From contig JACPQY010000024.1 in the NCBI GenBank assembly GCA_016190245.1, positions 62,001 through 126,000 of the forward strand: a DNA stretch of 64,000 nt. Reading direction: 5' to 3'. Below, piece by piece: positions 9,537 to 18,006 of the stretch. The notes under the pieces are model-generated. The model worked only from the letters and a program-made list of their open reading frames with translations. It was not told the origin of the DNA and did not search any database. The first letter of the stretch is position 1, and the number at the start of each line of letters is the position of its first letter. The translations under genes were made by a program, and so were the position numbers. This stretch comes from Nitrospirota bacterium. Its GTDB lineage: Bacteria; JACPQY01.

Positions 9537-10766
9537 TCAGAACCGCACCGGGAGACGGAAACCGGCGGTGTAGGAGTTGACCGCCGGCGCGCTCTTCCCG
9601 GGGATCCACGTCGTGTTGCGATAACTCAGATAGACTTGCAGGGGCACTCCCACCCGCAGGAGGCTGGCCAGAACCGTTCCCGTAAGGATGTTCCGGTATC
9701 CCGGCCTCCAGATCTTCTCGCGGTCCCAGTCCCACAGTGCGGAATCGGACGACCAATCGGACTGCTGCAAGTGATTAAAGGTGTACCGCGCCGACGCAGT
9801 GAGCACGGGGGGAAATCCCTCGGCAACGGCAGGATCGCGGCGGGAAAGCCACGTCGCGCGTGCAGGTCCTCTCCACGCCACGAGATCGGCCTGCACCGAG
9901 GCGCCGCTGAAATCCCCCGGGTCCAGTCGATACGTGGATCCCACGTAGGGTGTGTAGGTCAGCAGTAGAGGATGTCTCGAACCCGTCGGCGTCCGGTACT
10001 CACGCGGGAGAAGCGCCTCGTAGTAGAGATCCAGGCCCAGCACGACGCGGCGAGCCAAGGCCCCGCCCAACTCCTTGTCCGCCGAGAGATGAGCGCCGTA
10101 TTCGCCCATCGCGTGCAGGTCCCACGCCGTGGTGCCGGTAGCGACGGGCTCTTCGGGATCGGGCGGTCGCCCCGTGGGAAGTGCGCCGAGAAGCATGACG
10201 GAAGCCGCCCATCCGCGTGACCTCCAGGTGGGCCACCGATCCGTGAAACGATATCGAAGACCGAGGTAGCTGTCGGCCGGGGCGCCCTCGTTGCCGGACC
10301 ATCGGCCCGGCTTCGGCTGTCCCATGCTGGCCGCCCACTGCCAGAAATCGTCTTCGGAGTACGACCGTCCCAGACCCGGCTGATAGTCTCCGGATTCCCA
10401 TCCCAGACGCGGATCGACGGCGTTGCTCAGGACGACAGGGACCGCGACCGCGAGCGTGAGATCGTCGCGCAGTCCGAACTGAAGTTGATTCAGAAGGATG
10501 ACGTATTCCGATCGCGCGTTGACCTTGATGGTACCCTGGAGGCTTCCACCCGGTTCGTAGCGCTGGACATCCTCCACGATCGGGCCCAGCTTGCCATCAC
10601 GTGTGTAGAAGCGATCCGTGCTGGAAACGATGACGCTTTCCTCCAGCAGGAAGAGTCCCTTCGGGAGGGTTTCGGTGAAGCCGGCGAGGGAGATCGAGGG
10701 AACGCCGAGTGGAATGGCGATCCCGATCGCCAGAACGGCCGCTCCCCTCGAGCCAATGGCTCTCAC
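9537..10766 (-). CDS. Predicted outer-membrane beta-barrel protein
   Basis: A 409-residue exported protein: a signal peptide (about 1-28, ending in SLAGF) is followed by alternating amphipathic segments typical of beta strands. It ends with the aromatic residue of RLPVRF, the usual outer-membrane insertion signal. Repeated features such as GLRYRF, YTPYVGSTYRL and VYLSYRNTTW look like strand pairs with short turns. It may be a channel or porin-like protein of the poorly described 'transporter' barrel families. The GTG start at 10766 overlaps the stop of the C45-like gene (GTGA), with GAGGGG upstream, and the acylase follows 11 bases later. The coupling suggests it serves uptake or export for the two hydrolases. 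Confidence 0.72.
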   Translation of the reverse strand: MRAIGSRGAAVLAIGIAIPLGVPSISLAGFTETLPKGLFLLEESVIVSSTDRFYTRDGKLGPIVEDVQRYEPGGSLQGTIKVNARSEYVILLNQLQFGLRDDLTLAVAVPVVLSNAVDPRLGWESGDYQPGLGRSYSEDDFWQWAASMGQPKPGRWSGNEGAPADSYLGLRYRFTDRWPTWRSRGWAASVMLLGALPTGRPPDPEEPVATGTTAWDLHAMGEYGAHLSADKELGGALARRVVLGLDLYYEALLPREYRTPTGSRHPLLLTYTPYVGSTYRLDPGDFSGASVQADLVAWRGPARATWLSRRDPAVAEGFPPVLTASARYTFNHLQQSDWSSDSALWDWDREKIWRPGYRNILTGTVLASLLRVGVPLQVYLSYRNTTWIPGKSAPAVNSYTAGFRLPVRF

Positions 10767-12685
10767 GGTATCCCCTCAGACACCTGGCCTGTGGCGAAAT
10801 CGTAGAGGCGGAACGGCCCGTCCGTGGCCGGCACCTGCCCCACGGCGAAGTACATTCGCCCCAAAGCCGGCTCGAAGACGGCGGCCTTCATGCTGTCGCG
10901 CGCGTCAAGGAGTTCCGGCATCCGCAGAATGGCAACCGCCCGCTCTGCGTCGAGCCGCCCATAGTTCTCGTCGATCGCCTGGCCCAGAACATCGAGGGCG
11001 CGAACCGAACGGTAGAAGTAGGTGCTGGAGAAACGCTGAGAGCGGATCTTGAATCCCAGGATCTCCAAATCGATTTCGTTCGTGTTCTTCTGGAAATTCG
11101 CAGTCGTCCGAACATCGCCTCCCCGGACGCTCCCGATCAACCGCCCCCACTCGTCCAAGCTGCCCGGATCGGCCGCGTCCGCCGAGAAGGCATGGATACC
11201 GCCGTCGGGATCGCCCATGATGTTCGAATCCAGCTCGATCACCATGCGCCCACCCAATCGATCTGCCAGCACGACATTCCAGCCGAAGGCGCTCCGAACC
11301 CCGTCCATCAGACGTCGCCCCTCCTCGACGCCGGCGGCCCGGGCGAGGATCTCGCGGCCCATTGCACCGATCGGCATCCCATCGGCCACGAGCCGCGCGG
11401 CCACGAGCCGTTCCTTGAACTGGCCGGCGACGCTGTTGTTCAGCGTATCCGAGAAGTTGGCGGTGAAGACGAGGCCCTTGTCGTTCATGCCGGAGAAGCC
11501 CCAGACCGCGCCGGCCCAACCGAGAGTCGCGTAGGTATTACCGTCACTTGGCCGGTACACGAAGAGGACGGTGTGCTTATGGGAGATGTTAGTATCCAGG
11601 AGCGCAAAATGGTGGGCGACAACGGGTTGGCCCGAGGGGGTTGCCTCGCCGCCGACCGCAAACGCGATCGAGGGGGCCTGCATGCGCTCGTCCCACACGG
11701 GTCGGTTGACCACTTCGTGGGGCCGCCGGCCGTAGCCGCGCGTGGTGAACACCATTCGCTCGTCGCGCATGAAGTGGGCATGGGCGGGAGGGGGATCGGT
11801 CGCCAGTGAGCGATCGCCCGCCTGGACCAACAGGGCCACAGCCGCAGCCTCGCGGAATCCGCCGGGCGGCCGCAGCCGGAGTTGGGTGCCGCCCGACTCA
11901 TCCGACACGATTTCGAGACCCGGGTCACCGGGACGGAACACCACGTCATCCACTTTCACTCGAATCGTCGCTGGATCCACGCCGTCCGGATCCACCAGCC
12001 CGATGTCCAACCCCGCGGAGGGTGGAACTTCGACCGCGACCGCATACGGTTTCGGTTCGTAGGGATCCAGGCCCCCTTCCCCCGCTTCATCCGTTTGGGC
12101 GTCGCCGTCGTTGTCCACGCCGTCGGCGTCGAGGGCGCCGAACGACATGCGCGTCAGCCTCGGAGCATTCGCGAACTCGAGGAAGTACGAGATCGAGCGA
12201 AGTCCCATCAACGTGTCCACGAAGGTGTTGAAGAAAAGGATCTCCTCGTAGGGCATCCCGGCTCCGTCGGCAACGCCCCTGATCTCCTCCAAGTACGCGG
12301 GTGGGATGGAGGCGGAGAGATTCGTGGCGCTCTGGACCAGGAGCTCATACGAGAATCGGCCGTTGTCGTACAGCGGCTTTTGGTATTCGAGGATGTACTG
12401 CGCAACCGGCGCGCGCAGCCGGTTGAAATACGGAAGGAGCGAGGCCGTCATCATCTGCGTGAAGAACGAGTGGATCTTGGAGGACAGGATACGGCCATGC
12501 TGGAGGCCGCGCTCGTAGGGCGTTCCTTCCAGGACCAGGACTTCAGTGTAGGGGGGTTGTTGGGCGGCCTCGCAGGAGAGCGCGAGAGCGGCGGCGAGGG
12601 CGAGAGATCGGGCGGCGAGGAGCAGAACCGGAGGGCGGCAGTTCAGGGTAGCCGCAGCCCCTTGCCCAGGAGGGCATGGGGCCAT
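10763..12685 (-). CDS. C45-like (acyltransferase/hydrolase) Ntn protein with large insertion
   Basis: About 640 residues with a lipoprotein-like signal (LALAAALALSC, Cys38). The N-terminal region GTPYERGLQHGRILSSKI is characteristic of C45/isopenicillin-N acyltransferase-like Ntn hydrolases. The catalytic loop, normally Cys followed by xxFAxxGxAT, appears as SIAFAVGGEAT, so Ser339 would replace the usual Cys. Between helical domain and core lies an insertion of roughly 160 residues with an Asp-rich stretch (DADGVDNDGDAQTDE, about 186-200) resembling thrombospondin-3-type calcium loops. The ATG at 12685 is a best guess: the frame runs to 12901 through hairpin-rich DNA, and no clear ribosome site is seen. 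Substrate unknown. Confidence 0.75.
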   Translation of the reverse strand: MAPCPPGQGAAATLNCRPPVLLLAARSLALAAALALSCEAAQQPPYTEVLVLEGTPYERGLQHGRILSSKIHSFFTQMMTASLLPYFNRLRAPVAQYILEYQKPLYDNGRFSYELLVQSATNLSASIPPAYLEEIRGVADGAGMPYEEILFFNTFVDTLMGLRSISYFLEFANAPRLTRMSFGALDADGVDNDGDAQTDEAGEGGLDPYEPKPYAVAVEVPPSAGLDIGLVDPDGVDPATIRVKVDDVVFRPGDPGLEIVSDESGGTQLRLRPPGGFREAAAVALLVQAGDRSLATDPPPAHAHFMRDERMVFTTRGYGRRPHEVVNRPVWDERMQAPSIAFAVGGEATPSGQPVVAHHFALLDTNISHKHTVLFVYRPSDGNTYATLGWAGAVWGFSGMNDKGLVFTANFSDTLNNSVAGQFKERLVAARLVADGMPIGAMGREILARAAGVEEGRRLMDGVRSAFGWNVVLADRLGGRMVIELDSNIMGDPDGGIHAFSADAADPGSLDEWGRLIGSVRGGDVRTTANFQKNTNEIDLEILGFKIRSQRFSSTYFYRSVRALDVLGQAIDENYGRLDAERAVAILRMPELLDARDSMKAAVFEPALGRMYFAVGQVPATDGPFRLYDFATGQVSEGIP

Positions 12686-12743
12686 GATAAGTTGTGGCCC
12701 AGGATGGGCCACATGGAACATGGCCTTCAGGCTGCGCCTCGAA

Positions 12744-12841
12744 CGCGGGCTGCCTGCCCGCCGAAGTCCGTCCGCCGTGGCGGACTGGACAGGCGGGAAG
12801 CCCGCGGCTACCAACCACGGGCTCTCCCGCGTGCGGGAGAG
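12744..12841. repeat. Cluster of nested inverted repeats
   Basis: CGCGGGCT (12744) pairs with AGCCCGCG (12799), enclosing CCCGCC/GGCGGG and TCCGCC/GGCGGA stems. A second hairpin CTCTCCCGC-GT-GCGGGAGAG occupies 12822-12841. The block sits in the 200-base gap between the DUF819 and C45-like genes, ahead of the latter. The 9-2-9 hairpin has the same shape as those near 46.5, 53.4 and 64.0 kb. It could be a REP-like element or an attenuator. Confidence 0.7.
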
Positions 12842-12885
12842 GGATGGAGTGTTGGGGCTTGGCATCACGCCCGGAGAACCGGCCC

Positions 12886-14022
12886 CTACGACATCACCCA
12901 CGCGACAGCCAATCCGAGATAGGTTCCGACCGCATAGCCCACCAGCCCGGTCGTGATGCCGGAGAAAATGATCTCGCGGTTCCCGAGCGCGAGGGCAACA
13001 GGACCGATGAAGGCCGGACCAAAAATGGCCGCGGTGGAGGTGATGATTACGGTGTCACGATCGAGGCGCAGAAGGGCAGCCACGACAAGGTGGAGAAGTA
13101 CCGACGCCACCACCGCCCACGTGGTGAACAGAAGAATGCCCGTGCTGGCGCCCAGTACCCGGTCGAGACGCGCCAGGCTCCCCATGGCTACGCAGAAGAT
13201 GAGAAGAAAGAACTCTCCCATAGCCTGCGTGCCACCCAAGCGCCGGATGGGTCGGACGAACGACGCGGCGAGGGCGAGGGTTGTGATGGCGAGAATGGTC
13301 AGGCTGTCCCGTTGCCCCTCCCCCGCGAGCCTCCCCAGCCGGTCGGAAAGGATCACGATGGCCAAGGAGAGCCCGCCACCCAGGACGATCGTCCGAAGAG
13401 GGGGCATTCGAGGGCCGAGATCGGCACCCTCCGTCGCGCCCTCTCCTACCCGGCGGGGAAACGCAGGCAAGAACAACCCCCACACGCGCCCGGCCAGGGT
13501 CACAAGGAAGAGGAGGTAAATGCCCGTCACGAAGATGTCGCAGGCGTTCACGACCATGAAGGTTTCCGGCTCCACGCCCAGCGCCGTCGCGATGGCCGCC
13601 ATGTTGGCCGTCCCGCCGGTGTAGACACCGACCAGCATGCCGCCGATCTTGTGGCTCTCCGGCACCATCCCTCCGAAGATCCGACTGCCCGCCGCGGCCA
13701 CGAGCATGACCGAGATCACGCACACCAGGAACGACACCGTGGTGGATTTCGCCAGGCGGAGCCAAGCGGGGAAATCCACGGAGAAGACGAGCAGGGGAAT
13801 GGCCAAGGCGACCGCCACCTGGGCCTCCTTGGTGGCTGCCCCCGCGTGGAGGACTACCCACGGCTGATTGGCCAGCGCGATGCCCACGCCGTAGCAAATC
13901 ACCACAGGCCCCACTGTGCTGACGAGTTTCGAGTGCGCCGCGAGCCAGAGAACGAGCGCAGGAACCCCAACCAGCACGAGCGCCTGGACCGGGATCGGCA
14001 GAGCCGGAGTCGCGTCGTTCAC
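12886..14022 (-). CDS. DUF819 family integral membrane protein
   Basis: 378 residues with about ten hydrophobic segments. It has the conserved YTGGTANMAAIATALG loop and the matching C-terminal region TAAIFGPAFIGPVALALGNR seen in DUF819 (YjcL-like) membrane proteins, which are thought to be secondary transporters with inverted repeats. The substrate is unknown in the family. Its start overlaps the stop of the upstream TSUP permease by four bases, so the two are translationally coupled and probably work on the same or related anions. The ATG at 14022 fits the first membrane segment. Confidence 0.85.
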   Translation of the reverse strand: MNDATPALPIPVQALVLVGVPALVLWLAAHSKLVSTVGPVVICYGVGIALANQPWVVLHAGAATKEAQVAVALAIPLLVFSVDFPAWLRLAKSTTVSFLVCVISVMLVAAAGSRIFGGMVPESHKIGGMLVGVYTGGTANMAAIATALGVEPETFMVVNACDIFVTGIYLLFLVTLAGRVWGLFLPAFPRRVGEGATEGADLGPRMPPLRTIVLGGGLSLAIVILSDRLGRLAGEGQRDSLTILAITTLALAASFVRPIRRLGGTQAMGEFFLLIFCVAMGSLARLDRVLGASTGILLFTTWAVVASVLLHLVVAALLRLDRDTVIITSTAAIFGPAFIGPVALALGNREIIFSGITTGLVGYAVGTYLGLAVAWVMS

Positions 14023-14744
14023 ACGAGGAGAGAAACGCCCACGCCGATGAGCAAGACCTGCACCACGACGCGAAAGGCCTGCTCAGGCACCCGCCGGTGA
14101 AGAACCTCACCCGCAAGAATGCCCGCGGCCACCGCAGGCACGAGGAGGGCCGCCTGGGTCAGCGCGGCTCGGCCAAGCGCCCCGGAGAAGGCATGCGTCG
14201 CGATGAGAACGGTGTTGAGACACAACCAGAGGGCGGCGAGCGTGGCGCGGAATGCCCCTTTCTCTGCCATTCGCCGGCTCGCGTAGTAAACGACGAGCGG
14301 CCCTCCGGTCGCGAACATCCCGTGCACGATGCCGCCCGCGAACAGGACGCCCGTGCCGCTCACTGTGCCAAGCGGAGCTGGGACGCCGTTCCCGCCCCGA
14401 AGCCTCAGCAGCTCAATCCCCGCCACCGCCACAACAAATCCCCCCAGCATGACTTGCAGCACGGGGGTCTCGAAGGCCCTGAGCCCAAAGTATCCAAGGG
14501 GCAAGCCCGCTGCCGTCACCGGAAGGATCCTGCGTAGGAGTACGCCGCGATCGATCTGTCGCCACCCCCGCGCCGCCAGCCAGGCGCTCTGGAGCCAACC
14601 GAGAAGAATCAGCGTCAGGATCCAGCTCTCCAGCGGCGCCCAGTGCGCGCCGAGCGACGCGGCAATGATCGTGGCCCCGAACCCGGTCGCCGTCTCGGTC
14701 GCGTGTGCCAGCACGATCACGCCCGCCAGGTACCCGACCACCAT
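14019..14744 (-). CDS. TSUP (TauE/SafE) family permease
   Basis: 241 residues with about eight membrane segments. It carries the two-fold TSUP arrangement, with ATGFGATIIAASLG in the first half and AGGIVHGMFATGGPLVVYYAS in the second. TSUP proteins move sulfite, sulfoacetate, organosulfonates or other organic anions across the inner membrane. It is the first gene of a minus-strand set followed by the DUF819 protein. A 34-base palindrome and a second inverted repeat lie directly upstream, suggesting repressor control. The substrate cannot be told from the sequence. Confidence 0.88.
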   Translation of the reverse strand: MVVGYLAGVIVLAHATETATGFGATIIAASLGAHWAPLESWILTLILLGWLQSAWLAARGWRQIDRGVLLRRILPVTAAGLPLGYFGLRAFETPVLQVMLGGFVVAVAGIELLRLRGGNGVPAPLGTVSGTGVLFAGGIVHGMFATGGPLVVYYASRRMAEKGAFRATLAALWLCLNTVLIATHAFSGALGRAALTQAALLVPAVAAGILAGEVLHRRVPEQAFRVVVQVLLIGVGVSLLV

Positions 14745-14766
14745 GACTCAGATCCGACCCAAGAAC

Positions 14767-14783
14767 GCGCCCGAATCGGGCGC
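14767..14783. promoter_or_regulatory. Perfect 8-bp inverted repeat in the TSUP leader
   Basis: GCGCCCGA and TCGGGCGC flank a single base, 23 bases before the TSUP start codon and next to the larger palindrome. It could be an operator half, a leader hairpin that controls translation, or a terminator for transcription arriving from the lyase gene upstream. No T-tract follows. Confidence 0.5.
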
Positions 14784-14797
14784 CAACAGGCGGACCT

Positions 14798-14831
14798 TAC
14801 TGTACAGTGAACGGCCGGTCAGTGTACAGTA
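14798..14831. promoter_or_regulatory. 34-bp palindromic operator candidate upstream of the TSUP permease
   Basis: The 17-base arms TACTGTACAGTGAACGG and CCGGTCAGTGTACAGTA are reverse complements except at two positions. The left part contains a perfect ACTGTACAGT, and the two TGTACA cores are centred 22 bases (two helical turns) apart. This symmetry is typical of TetR-type repressor sites. It ends about 54 bases before the TSUP start at 14744, on the strand that reads that gene. Confidence 0.65.
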
Positions 14832-14887
14832 GCACCCCCACGGTTCACTCTCTCCTGGGTGTCCCTCCCGGATTCTCGAAACGGGGT

Positions 14888-16210
14888 TCATGTCTCCCTG
14901 CGCAGGAGCTCGCCCAGGAAGTCGAGAATGATCTCGCGGGCGGGGCCGCGATCCTTGAGGGAGGCCACCATCCCGTAGATCGCCGCCTGCCCCGAGACGG
15001 GAGACTCGCCGGCCGCCGCAACCTCGCCCACGCAGGCCTTCAGGTCGGCGAGAAACGGCTCCACGATGCGTTCGTGCGCGGGGGTCACCATCATGTGGAG
15101 GCTGGGGGGCAACTGCTGCCGGTCAAGCTTCCAGCCCCGCGCCTCCATCGCCTCGGCCAGGGCATAGACGTTGATGCGGTCCGACGTGAACGCGAACACG
15201 CTCATCGCCGGCCTGCCGAGGATGCGCAGTTCGGGGATGGACCGGATGCCGTCCTGAAGCCGCGTCGTCGTATCCATGATCTTTCGCGCGATGCGCAGGT
15301 ACCCTTCCTCTCCCAGGTATTTCATGACGGCCCATGCCGCCGCGATCGCCCCGCCGGGACGAGCGCCCGTCATGCTCGGCGAACCGTAGAGCCCCCCCGG
15401 CCATTCCGTGTAGGCAAAGAACTGGTGGCGGCGGATCGAATCGTTCCGGTAGACGACGGTTGAAGCCCCCTTAGCCGTGAAACCGTACTTGTGCAGATCG
15501 GCTGAAATGGATGTGACACCCGGCACGGAGAAGTCGAACGCCGGGACGGGATAGCCCAGCCGCCGCACCCACGGCAGGAGAAATCCGCCCAGACAGGCGT
15601 CCGTGTGAAAGAGGATTCCGTTCTCGGCCGCAAGGGCGGCCATCTGTTCGATCGGATCGACCACGCCGTGCGGGTAGCCCGGCGCAGAGCCCACCATGAG
15701 GATCGTGTTCTCCGTGACCGCCTTCCGCGCCGCCTCCACGTCAGCCCGGAGGTCCTCGCGGATCGGAATGTGGACGGCCTTCACGCCGAAGTAATGGGAT
15801 GCCTTCTCGAATGCCGGGTGCGCGGTGATCGGGAGTACCATCTCCGGCTGCGCCACCTCGGGTCGCTCGGCGCGGGCGCGGTCGCGCGCGGTCTTCACTG
15901 CCATGAGGATGCTTTCCGTCCCGCCCGAGGTCATCGTCCCCACCGCCTCCCCCCCCCCGCGCAGTATGCCCGCCGTCATCTCGAGCACCTCCGCCTCGAA
16001 GTGGCGCAGGCTCGGAAAGGCCACCGGACTCAGGCCGTTCTCGGAGATGAACATCGTGTACGCCTCCTTGAGGAGGTCCAGGACGTCGTCCCCCGCGAAA
16101 TACACGAGGCTCCACGTCTTGCCGTCGCGCCAGCGGGCGTCCCGGCTCGCGAGCTCCTTCATTCGGGACAGCACCTCTTCCCGGGTGAGTCCGCGCGTAG
16201 GGAGGATCAT
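14888..16210 (-). CDS. Sphingosine-1-phosphate lyase-like PLP-dependent enzyme
   Basis: A 440-residue fold-type I PLP enzyme of the group II decarboxylase family. The cofactor lysine is Lys241 in TSISADLHKYGFTAKGAS, a string nearly identical to that of eukaryotic sphingosine-1-phosphate lyase. Other shared blocks are GTMTSGGTESILMAVK (phosphate site), HTDACLGGFLLPW and the SPSMTGARPGG loop. S1P lyases split phosphorylated sphingoid bases into a fatty aldehyde and phosphoethanolamine. Bacterial homologues exist, but some members are amino-acid decarboxylases, so the substrate is inferred. ATG 16210 has AGGTGG upstream; GTG 16219 is the alternative. It is the last gene of the ctaA-to-DUF420 string. 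Confidence 0.8.
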   Translation of the reverse strand: MILPTRGLTREEVLSRMKELASRDARWRDGKTWSLVYFAGDDVLDLLKEAYTMFISENGLSPVAFPSLRHFEAEVLEMTAGILRGGGEAVGTMTSGGTESILMAVKTARDRARAERPEVAQPEMVLPITAHPAFEKASHYFGVKAVHIPIREDLRADVEAARKAVTENTILMVGSAPGYPHGVVDPIEQMAALAAENGILFHTDACLGGFLLPWVRRLGYPVPAFDFSVPGVTSISADLHKYGFTAKGASTVVYRNDSIRRHQFFAYTEWPGGLYGSPSMTGARPGGAIAAAWAVMKYLGEEGYLRIARKIMDTTTRLQDGIRSIPELRILGRPAMSVFAFTSDRINVYALAEAMEARGWKLDRQQLPPSLHMMVTPAHERIVEPFLADLKACVGEVAAAGESPVSGQAAIYGMVASLKDRGPAREIILDFLGELLRRET

Positions 16211-16211
16211 C

Positions 16212-16655
16212 TCATCCACCTGCCGGATAGAGATGATACAACATCACGTACACCAGCACCCCCGTAATCGAAACATAGGACCACATCGGCAGCGTCCACC
16301 GCGCCACAGCCCGGTGCCGATCGAAGTGTTGCCTGAGGGCGCGAGAGAGCGTCAGAAGAACCAGGGGAACGACAAGTCCCGCAAGGACGGTGTGCGAGGT
16401 CAGGAGGGCAAAGTAGGCGACCCGCGCGCCGCCGGTGCCCGAGAACCTCGTGACCCCTGCGGTCGAGTGATACACGATGTAGGAAACGAGAAACGCGAGC
16501 GATGCCGCGCATGCCGAGAGCATGCAGGCGCGGTGTGCCGCGATCTTCCGCCGACGGATGAAATAGAAGCCGAAGCCCAGACAGAGGGCGCTGAGCCCGT
16601 TGAGGGCCGCGTTCAGGGTTGGGAGGATCGGGAGTCCACCGCCCTCTTCGCTCAC
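16212..16655 (-). CDS. DUF420 family membrane protein
   Basis: 147 residues with four hydrophobic segments and conserved histidines (AAHRACM, YIVYHST, TSHTVLAG, YHLYPAG), as in DUF420 proteins. These are repeatedly encoded beside cytochrome-oxidase assembly genes, and the Bacillus member CtaM is needed for caa3/aa3 oxidase maturation. The GTG start overlaps the sco stop by four bases (GTGA), so the two proteins are coupled. Its place downstream of ctaA, ctaB and sco supports a role in oxidase assembly. Confidence 0.85.
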   Translation of the reverse strand: MSEEGGGLPILPTLNAALNGLSALCLGFGFYFIRRRKIAAHRACMLSACAASLAFLVSYIVYHSTAGVTRFSGTGGARVAYFALLTSHTVLAGLVVPLVLLTLSRALRQHFDRHRAVARWTLPMWSYVSITGVLVYVMLYHLYPAGG

Positions 16656-17209
16656 AGCAGGGCCTTTGCACTCTTCTTGAGTCGCTCCACCTCCTCGGGG
16701 TCCTCGGAGTCGAAGTACCCGCGGAGCCGACCATCCGGGCCGACCAGCGCCAGCTTGGTAGAATGCACGATGGAATCACCCGACTCCCCTTCCACCATCG
16801 CCAGTCGAAAGCCCTGCGTCACCACGCTCGCGACCATCTCCTTCCGGCCCGTAAGGAAGAACCAGCGGTTGGGATGGGCCCCGGCGCGTTCGGCGTACTC
16901 GCGAAGCACCTCCGGCGTGTCGAACTCCGGATCCACGGTGATGGAGAGGAGATGGATCTCCTTCGGCATCTCCTCCTGCAGCGTCCGCATGAGGCCGGTG
17001 AGGCGCGGGCAGGGTCCGGTGCAACGGGTGAAGACAAAATCCACGATCCACACGTGGCCCCTGAGCAGGGCGGCCTCGAAGGATTTCCCACTCCGCTCCG
17101 TGAGGCTGAACGCGGGCACCTCGCCAAAATCAGGGAGGTCCGCCTTCTTCTGACAAGCCTGCGCCAGAAGGAGGGCCGTCAGGAGTCCGAGTGCCGAATG
17201 CGTTCGCAT
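16652..17209 (-). CDS. Sco1/SenC family copper chaperone lipoprotein
   Basis: A 185-residue thioredoxin-fold protein with a lipoprotein signal (LLAQAC, Cys19). It carries the Sco copper site: C63-TGP-C67 and His149 in DSIVHSTKLALVGPDG. Sco proteins deliver or reduce copper for the CuA centre of cytochrome c oxidase. The ATG at 17209 gives the correct signal peptide, although the frame is open further upstream; this start lies inside the end of the ABC permease gene (31-base overlap). Partners nearby are CtaA, CtaB and DUF420; no oxidase structural subunit is in the window. Confidence 0.92.
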   Translation of the reverse strand: MRTHSALGLLTALLLAQACQKKADLPDFGEVPAFSLTERSGKSFEAALLRGHVWIVDFVFTRCTGPCPRLTGLMRTLQEEMPKEIHLLSITVDPEFDTPEVLREYAERAGAHPNRWFFLTGRKEMVASVVTQGFRLAMVEGESGDSIVHSTKLALVGPDGRLRGYFDSEDPEEVERLKKSAKALL

Positions 17210-18006
17210 GCGATCTTCGCGCCGACGAACATTATGATCGAGAAGAGGGCCAGTACGCCAAGGGATAGCGTCCAAGACGGCACCTCGCCCGCCCGGGCCG
17301 GGTCCCCCCAGTAGAGGCTCCGCCGGAGTGCCGCGAGTCCGTAGGTCATCGGGTTCGCCGTCATGACACCGCGCACCCATCCATTCGCTCCGGTGGATGG
17401 GAAGAACGCCCCCGAGAGAAGCCACATCGGCATGAGGAAGAGGTTCATGATCGCGTGAAAGGCCTGCGTGGATTCCACCCGCCACGCGAGAAGGAATCCC
17501 AGCGACGTGAGCCCCATCGCGGTGACGAGGAGCACGCACAGGGCCGCAGCAGCGCCCGCCGCCGAGAGCGAGATGCCCGCGAACGGCGCAAGGGCCAGGA
17601 ACAGGCCCGCCTGGAGGACGGCCACCAGACTCCCACCGGCCACCTTGCCCAGTACGATACCTCCGCGGGGGACCGGTGCCGCGAGGACGGCCTGGAGGAA
17701 TCCGGACTTCCGGTCCTCGATCACCGAAATCGTGGAGAAGATGGACGTGAAGAGGACGATCATGAGAACCACGCCGGGGAGGAAATACTCCGGGTACGAT
17801 AGGTCAGCCGGGACGCCCGGCGGGCGGAAGGAGGCCCGCAGACCGGCGCCGAGCAGCAGCCAGAACACGACCGGCGTCAGGAGCGCGCCGGCGATACGGC
17901 TGCGTTGGCGCGCGAAGACTCTAAGCTCGCGACCGGCCAACACAACAGCCGACGAAAGAACGGTGGCGGCCTCGCGCCCAGCGGGGGTGGTATCGCTCAC
18001 GCCCAT
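17179..18006 (-). CDS. ABC-2 type transporter permease
   Basis: 275 residues with six hydrophobic segments and the ABC-2 pattern: a cytoplasmic N-terminus ending in FARQRSRI, a long first loop (SYPEYFLPGVV) and the conserved FSTISVIEDRKSGFLQAVLAAPVPR stretch before the middle helices. It pairs with the ATPase encoded immediately upstream (10-base overlap) to form an exporter. Its position between ctaB and sco suggests a role in haem, copper or lipid export for respiratory assembly, but such pairs are generic and the cargo is unknown. Confidence 0.87.
   Translation of the reverse strand: MGVSDTTPAGREAATVLSSAVVLAGRELRVFARQRSRIAGALLTPVVFWLLLGAGLRASFRPPGVPADLSYPEYFLPGVVLMIVLFTSIFSTISVIEDRKSGFLQAVLAAPVPRGGIVLGKVAGGSLVAVLQAGLFLALAPFAGISLSAAGAAAALCVLLVTAMGLTSLGFLLAWRVESTQAFHAIMNLFLMPMWLLSGAFFPSTGANGWVRGVMTANPMTYGLAALRRSLYWGDPARAGEVPSWTLSLGVLALFSIIMFVGAKIACERIRHSDS

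Noticed and set aside
12686-12901. N-terminal extension of the C45-like protein to 12901
   Set aside because: It would be encoded by nested hairpin repeats and would place the export signal more than 90 residues inside the protein.
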